A DNA stretch of 6,434 nucleotides, from the NCBI GenBank assembly GCA_003645825.1, contig QNCQ01000110.1, positions 1 to 6,434 of the forward strand, given 5' to 3'. The position numbers and the translations under genes are program-made. Shown in pieces: positions 1 to 3,733 of this stretch (position 1 is its first letter; each line of letters opens with the position of its first letter). The notes under the pieces are model-generated. The model was given only the letters and a program-made list of their open reading frames with translations. It ran no database searches and was not told where the DNA came from. This stretch comes from Fidelibacterota bacterium. GTDB taxonomy: Bacteria > Fidelibacterota > UBA2242 > B5-G15.

Positions 1-714
1 AACTGGGGCGATGCAGATTGGTCTGCGTATTATGGAAGTAATAATATAAGTGAAAACGATACATTGATTCTTGGAAATTCTACTAGGGGATACTATGGTT
101 CTAACTGGAAAATCAAAAATTGTACAATCAAAGCACCTGATAGAAACAATAGCTACGAAGCAATTTACTCAACCGGGGGGAAGATTGAGGTTTCTAATGT
201 TACAATAGAAAATTGTTGCAAAGGCATCTATGGTAATAGTACGGGTGGTTATATTAAACATTGCCTAATAAAAGTTTATGGAGATGGATTAAAATTTGAA
301 TACAATTCCAATGTAACATTATATCAGAATAGCATAATAGGAAATGGGAGCGGTACAGGACTCATCACTACTTCGAATTCAATAGTAAAAACCAACAGTT
401 GCATAATTTATGGATTTTTAAATGGTCTTTCCGCAGAAAGCGAGAATCATGTCCAGACTTCATTATTCTATAATAATACAAATAATTTTACAGGCTCCTC
501 ATTACCTCAGGTAATTGGCCAAATAGTTACTGTAAATCTAAATGCATTCCCATCGGATATTTATGGAAACATATATGCTGATCCTTTATTTGTAAATCCA
601 GACAGTAGCGATTATCATCTTAAACCTGGTTCACCCTGTATAAATGCTGGAGATATAGATTCCCTTGATCTGGATGGCACGGTTGCTGATATTGGGGCAT
701 TCTCTTTTAATCAT
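1..714 (+). other. Domain: right-handed parallel beta-helix with choice-of-anchor-Q-like cap
   Basis: Residues 1-238 of the first protein show five or six short rungs of the form [VI]xxx[NS]xI followed by a G/N-rich turn (TGGK, TGGY, NSNV, SNSI). The closing segment 193-237 has the familiar order 'DPLFVNPDSSDYHLKPGSP', a 'INAGD' step and a final 'DIGAF'. Cysteines recur near the inward-facing position of several rungs (C41, C88, C134), as internal ladders do in this fold. The N-terminal rungs are outside the window. Confidence 0.85.
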
Positions 715-2829
715 GGATACGCTCCTCAGAATCTTGTTGCTGATAGTAGTGGGAATGGTTGGGTAAAGTTTTCATGGGAAATTATAGAAACGGATTCCTT
801 ACAGGGATTTGTTCCATACTACAAATTATCTTCAGAGACAGAGTGGATTGCATTAGAACAAACGACTGAAAAATTTGCTGTGGTTTCTGATCTAACAAAC
901 AATGTGAGCTATGATTTCTGTGCTGCAGCAGTCTATCCTAATAAGATTAGTCATCGTTCTAGACTGGTTTCCGCAAAACCGGGTGAAGCGAAAATAGAGA
1001 TTTTGCCAAAGTACATCATTGTATATCAGCAACCTGGAGAAGAGATTGTAAAAGAGTTTACAATCAATAATATTGGGACGAAGGACTACGATTTTAAAAT
1101 TTTTCATACCAGGATCAGCCAGACTGAAGGAAGTATACCACCATCATCCAGTTTAACAATCAAAGACACTGTTTCTTCCGATACACTTGGAATTTTCATC
1201 TACCCGATTCCTATAATCGGTAAAGATCGGACGAACCCGTCTGATTCTGTGTGGGTTTTGAATGTTGTTGGAAATTATTCAAACCTTGAGCCTACCAAGT
1301 TCACTCCTGTCGATACTACCACCAAAGTTTTTTACCTGATAGTAGATTCAGTGGAGATAGACAGTAATCCACTGGTTACCGGAGATGAAATGGGAATCTA
1401 CGATGGTGATATTTGTGTAGGCGCAGGAGGGTTTAATGGCGTTTTGCCCATGGTTATCCAGTGCTTTGGTAACGATGGCAGCTCGCCTGGATATGTGGAT
1501 GGTGATTCCATTACCATAAAACTATACAGATATGATAGAGCTCGGTTTGCAACTCTTTACTCTATCAACTTTAAGGTTGGTAATGGTACTTTTATGACGG
1601 GAGGATTCTCAAAAGTTTCATTGAAAGGGACAATGTACCGTGTAGCTGAGATTTCCTTAGCAGCTAATAAATTCAATCTAATCTCCACGTATTTATATCC
1701 AAATAATTCTAATGCATCTGATTTATTTAGAAGCCTAAAAGGGTTGAAGATTGTTTACGAAGATAACGGTGCTGCTTATATTCCAGAATACAATATTAAC
1801 ACAATAGGAGATATTGATATAACTGAAGGGTATTATGTATTTATTGAAGGCAATGACCAGACTTTAACCATAACAGGCCTTTCTATAAATCCAGAAGATT
1901 ATCCAATTACTTTACACAGTAAACAGTTTAATTTCATTGCATATCTTAATGATGAACCTATGCCCGTAACTGAGGCTTTCTATGAAATTGCCGACCAAAT
2001 TGAAATTGTGCAGGATGAGGAAGGTGGTGTTTGGATTCCAGATATGGAGGTAAATACACTTGAGAACTTAGTTCCACTTTCCGGGTATCAAGTTTTCACA
2101 AATGCAACGGAAACCATATCTTTTACTTTTCCGCCATATGAAGAAGGACTATCCAAGAAAGTAATTGCCAGAAGAGAAGAACCAGAACCGAATAGATTCA
2201 TTGTGAGTGCGACAGGTTTGCCGTATGCTATTGTGGTAAACTCTGCAACTATGGATGGTCATCAATTAGAAGAAGGGGATGAGATAGGTGTATTTGATGG
2301 TGATATATGTGTTGGTTCTACTGTGTGGAAACCAGGTGATAAGAATGTTGCCATTGCGTGGAAAGGGAATAGGCAATTAAATGTTCCTGGGTATGTTTCT
2401 GGAAATGAAATAAAATTTAAAGCTTATAGTAAAAGGTTCGATAAAGAATTTGAATTGATCCCAAAGTTCAGAAAGCCAGAAGAGAGCCGCTTTGAGGGAA
2501 GTGCTTATTCCGTTGTTGACCTCACTGGGAAACCTGGTTTGATTCCTGAAAAATTTGCTCTTCACTATAATTATCCTAATCCATTTAATAATCGAACAAA
2601 TATAAAGTATGACGTTCCTGAAAAAGCTGAAGTGACGTTGATTATATACGATATCTTAGGTAAGGAAGTTGTAAGATTGAAAAATGCTGAACTTCACAAA
2701 CCAGGCAGATACGTCTGTGAGTGGGATGGTAGAAATAAATATGGAGCTGAAGTCAGCTCTGGTTTGTATTTTGTGAGAATGGTTAGTAAGGATTTCCAAA
2801 AAGTCAATAAGATGCTATTAATCAAATAG
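1..2829 (+). CDS. 5'-truncated T9SS-exported modular surface protein (beta-helix, FN3, two GVFDGDxCVG domains)
   Basis: The frame is open from base 1 to the TAG at 2827-2829, giving 942 residues; the true start lies upstream, and the TTG at 64 is only an internal codon. Numbering from base 1: residues ~1-238 are a right-handed parallel beta-helix with rungs of about 22 residues (WKIKNCTI, KIEVSNVTI, YIKHCLI, VTLYQNSII, IVKTNSCII). It is closed by a cap like choice-of-anchor Q (ADPLFVNP at 193-200, PGSPCINAGD at 209-218, DIGAF at 230-234). An FN3-like domain covers 241-328 and an Ig-like stretch of uncertain family 329-428. GVFDGDxCVG domains lie at ~442-543 and ~732-843, with a two-lobed repeat module at 547-712 between them. 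A T9SS type A sorting domain follows (849-942). Known for the families: beta-helices of this type often bind or process polysaccharide, and T9SS cargo is exported and often anchored at the surface. No catalytic residues were recognised, so an adhesive or structural role is inferred. The domain calls at both ends are firm; the middle is less certain. Confidence 0.93.
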   Translation, partial: NWGDADWSAYYGSNNISENDTLILGNSTRGYYGSNWKIKNCTIKAPDRNNSYEAIYSTGGKIEVSNVTIENCCKGIYGNSTGGYIKHCLIKVYGDGLKFEYNSNVTLYQNSIIGNGSGTGLITTSNSIVKTNSCIIYGFLNGLSAESENHVQTSLFYNNTNNFTGSSLPQVIGQIVTVNLNAFPSDIYGNIYADPLFVNPDSSDYHLKPGSPCINAGDIDSLDLDGTVADIGAFSFNHGYAPQNLVADSSGNGWVKFSWEIIETDSLQGFVPYYKLSSETEWIALEQTTEKFAVVSDLTNNVSYDFCAAAVYPNKISHRSRLVSAKPGEAKIEILPKYIIVYQQPGEEIVKEFTINNIGTKDYDFKIFHTRISQTEGSIPPSSSLTIKDTVSSDTLGIFIYPIPIIGKDRTNPSDSVWVLNVVGNYSNLEPTKFTPVDTTTKVFYLIVDSVEIDSNPLVTGDEMGIYDGDICVGAGGFNGVLPMVIQCFGNDGSSPGYVDGDSITIKLYRYDRARFATLYSINFKVGNGTFMTGGFSKVSLKGTMYRVAEISLAANKFNLISTYLYPNNSNASDLFRSLKGLKIVYEDNGAAYIPEYNINTIGDIDITEGYYVFIEGNDQTLTITGLSINPEDYPITLHSKQFNFIAYLNDEPMPVTEAFYEIADQIEIVQDEEGGVWIPDMEVNTLENLVPLSGYQVFTNATETISFTFPPYEEGLSKKVIARREEPEPNRFIVSATGLPYAIVVNSATMDGHQLEEGDEIGVFDGDICVGSTVWKPGDKNVAIAWKGNRQLNVPGYVSGNEIKFKAYSKRFDKEFELIPKFRKPEESRFEGSAYSVVDLTGKPGLIPEKFALHYNYPNPFNNRTNIKYDVPEKAEVTLIIYDILGKEVVRLKNAELHKPGRYVCEWDGRNKYGAEVSSGLYFVRMVSKDFQKVNKMLLIK
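1324..1629 (+). repeat. GVFDGDxCVG domain, copy A (first gene, divergent)
   Basis: Residues 442-543 of the first protein. The core reads GDEMGIYDGDICVG (1381-1422), followed by PGYVDGDSITIKLY and ending GNGTFMTGGFSKVSL. It departs from the other five copies in two ways: there is no TGLPY lead-in (FYLIVDSV takes its place), and the conserved Ala-Trp after the core is Cys-Phe (C488-F489). It is clearly the same domain but the most divergent copy. Confidence 0.8.
1639..2136 (+). repeat. Two-lobed internal repeat module (FNLIS...YIP...GYYVF)
   Basis: Residues 547-712 of the first protein contain two tandem copies of one pattern. Lobe 1 (558-638) reads FNLIS, then LKIVYEDNGAAYIP, NTIG and GYYVFIEG. 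Lobe 2 (643-712) reads FNFIA, then IEIVQDEEGGVWIP, NTLE and GYQVFTNA. The spacing from FN to the IP pair and then to GY matches closely between lobes. I believe similar paired modules occur in other T9SS cargo proteins, but I cannot name a curated family or a function. It sits between the two GVFDGDxCVG domains. Confidence 0.7.
2194..2529 (+). repeat. GVFDGDxCVG domain, copy B (first gene)
   Basis: Residues 732-843 of the first protein. Canonical lead-in ATGLPYAIVVNSATMDG, core GDEIGVFDGDICVG (2275-2316), then AIAWKGN, PGYVSGNEIKFKAY and an ending SRFEGSAYSVVDL. The GxGxFG near the end of other copies is replaced by EESRFEG. It directly precedes the T9SS sorting domain, as the single copy does in the second gene. 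Confidence 0.88.
2545..2826 (+). other. T9SS type A C-terminal sorting domain (first gene)
   Basis: Residues 849-942 begin with PEKFALHYNYPNPFNN and continue with IKYDVPEKAEVTLIIYDILG and KEVVRL, then CEWDGRNKYG, SSGLYFVRMV and a lysine-rich end, KVNKMLLIK. This is the standard order of the type A sorting domain with a FlgD-Ig-like fold. In characterised T9SS bacteria this domain directs export across the outer membrane and is then removed or exchanged for a surface anchor. Confidence 0.93.
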
Positions 2830-2839
2830 TTTAATAACT

Positions 2840-2944
2840 ATGGTTTGCTGTACTGATAGAAGCTCGAGCAATAGACATTCGACATGTCCAAAATGGATTT
2901 TGATATTTATTCTTCTTTTAATGCTATTTTGCTTTAGTAATGCT
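2840..2944 (+). other. Signal peptide of the small middle protein
   Basis: Residues 1-35: a polar n-region of about 18 residues, the hydrophobic core WILIFILLLMLFCF and a predicted cleavage after SNA, before QIHF. The n-region is long and holds three cysteines, so the true start could be slightly different, but no better start codon is visible in frame. Confidence 0.85.
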
Positions 2945-3610
2945 CAGATACATTTCCAACCTGTTCAGAAAACGGGTAAACCTTATGCTATAATTATTAG
3001 AAATGCCATCATAAATGGGTCAACTGTAGTTAGGGGGACTGAGTTTGCTGTATTTGACGATACGCTTTGTGTTGGCGCTTCTGTTTATCAGGATAGTTTC
3101 CCAGTTGTTCTTACTGCCTGGGAGGGTGACGCTGCTTATGGATTGAAGGGATTTACGCTGGGTGATAGCATAGTTTTTAAAATGTATACGCAAGGAATTT
3201 CAGGGGAATGGCAGGAGTTCAATCCAGATGTATTATACGAGCTTGGGGACGGAAGATTTGGTACTGGGGCCTATGCGGCTGTTTCTCTTGAATTCAAAGA
3301 AAATCAAACCTATCTAGATAATGGATATCATCCAGAGGATTTTAAAGTGAAGGTTTATCCGAATCCCTTCAATAGTAGGGTTAACTTTGATTTAAAGAAT
3401 TTGCCAGGAAATAGGTATGTCTTGACCATATACTCTTTAAATTCTCAGGAAGTATTTCGATTACAAGGTATGAAAGAGAACTATGGTCATTATATATATT
3501 CATGGCATGGTCAAAATAATGAAGGAAAAATTTTAGCATCCGGGATTTATTTGTTCATTTTTAGAAGTGGTAACTATTTCCAAAGCGGAAAAATTGTGTT
3601 TCAAAAATAA
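2840..3610 (+). CDS. Small T9SS-exported protein with a single GVFDGDxCVG domain
   Basis: A complete 256-residue protein beginning 10 bases after the preceding stop. A signal peptide occupies residues 1-35: an unusually long, Cys-containing n-region (C3, C4, C16; R7, R12, K18), a hydrophobic core at 19-32 and an expected cleavage SNA|Q. One GVFDGDxCVG domain fills 39-152, with TGKPYAIII, core GTEFAVFDDTLCVG, TAWEGD, GFTLGDSIVFKMY and GDGRFGTGAYAAVSL. A T9SS type A sorting domain follows (164-256: VYPNPFNSRVNF, LTIYSLNSQEVFRL, SGIYLFIF, final GKIVFQK). After removal of signal and sorting domains little more than the one domain would remain, so this gene defines the minimal exportable form. The mature part has one cysteine, C77. 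ATG 2840 is the only ATG that includes the whole signal peptide, and no Shine-Dalgarno sequence precedes it. A TTG at 2900 would lose the basic n-region. Function is unknown; a surface structural or binding role is inferred. Confidence 0.93.
   Translation: MVCCTDRSSSNRHSTCPKWILIFILLLMLFCFSNAQIHFQPVQKTGKPYAIIIRNAIINGSTVVRGTEFAVFDDTLCVGASVYQDSFPVVLTAWEGDAAYGLKGFTLGDSIVFKMYTQGISGEWQEFNPDVLYELGDGRFGTGAYAAVSLEFKENQTYLDNGYHPEDFKVKVYPNPFNSRVNFDLKNLPGNRYVLTIYSLNSQEVFRLQGMKENYGHYIYSWHGQNNEGKILASGIYLFIFRSGNYFQSGKIVFQK
2954..3295 (+). repeat. GVFDGDxCVG domain, single copy of the middle gene
   Basis: Residues 39-152 of the middle protein. The core is GTEFAVFDDTLCVG (3035-3076), where the usual DGD is DDT, but CVG and the following AWEG are kept, as are GFTLGDSI and the GxGxFGxGxY ending. 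It shows that CVG is better conserved than the acidic DGD turn. Confidence 0.87.
3329..3607 (+). other. T9SS type A C-terminal sorting domain (middle gene)
   Basis: Residues 164-256 contain VYPNPFNSRVNFDL, LTIYSLNSQEVFRL, SWHGQNNEGKILASG, IYLFIF and the end SGKIVFQK. The order and spacing match the first gene's sorting domain, although the sequence has diverged well away from it, so the two are not a recent duplication. Confidence 0.9.
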
Positions 3611-3640
3611 TGTAAGATTTATGTTATTCAGATGTAGTAT
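3611..3640 (+). other. Short gap before the third gene, no Shine-Dalgarno sequence
   Basis: Thirty AT-rich bases separate the middle gene's TAA from ATG 3641. There is no GGAGG-like element and no hairpin suggesting a terminator, which favours co-transcription. An out-of-frame seven-codon ORF starts at ATG 3621, and its TGA (3642-3644) overlaps the third gene's start as ATGA. In the third gene's own frame, ATG 3632 is followed at once by TAG 3635, so 3641 is the first usable ATG. Confidence 0.6.
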
Positions 3641-3733
3641 ATGAGAAGTGTCAATAGAAATATTGGGCAAAAACTTATCATAATAGTCTTACTATTTTTT
3701 AGACTATTAAGCATTAATAGCTTGTTGATGGCA
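3641..3733 (+). other. Signal peptide of the third protein
   Basis: Residues 1-31: a basic n-region (R2, R6, K11), hydrophobic core LIIIVLLFF and predicted cleavage after LMA, before QES. The mature protein would begin with Gln, as in the middle gene. Confidence 0.87.

Noticed and set aside
64..66. TTG at 64 as the start of the first gene
   Set aside because: The same frame is open back to base 1 and encodes sequence in keeping with the beta-helix region (NWGDADWSAYYGSNN), with no signal peptide after TTG. The gene is simply cut by the window edge.
1..714. Pectate lyase or other polysaccharide-cleaving enzyme
   Set aside because: The beta-helix fold is visible but no catalytic motif of the lyase or polygalacturonase families could be found, and the N-terminal part is missing.
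2830..2839. Promoter or terminator between the first and second genes
   Set aside because: Only ten AT-rich bases lie there, with no hairpin or recognisable promoter element; co-transcription is simpler.
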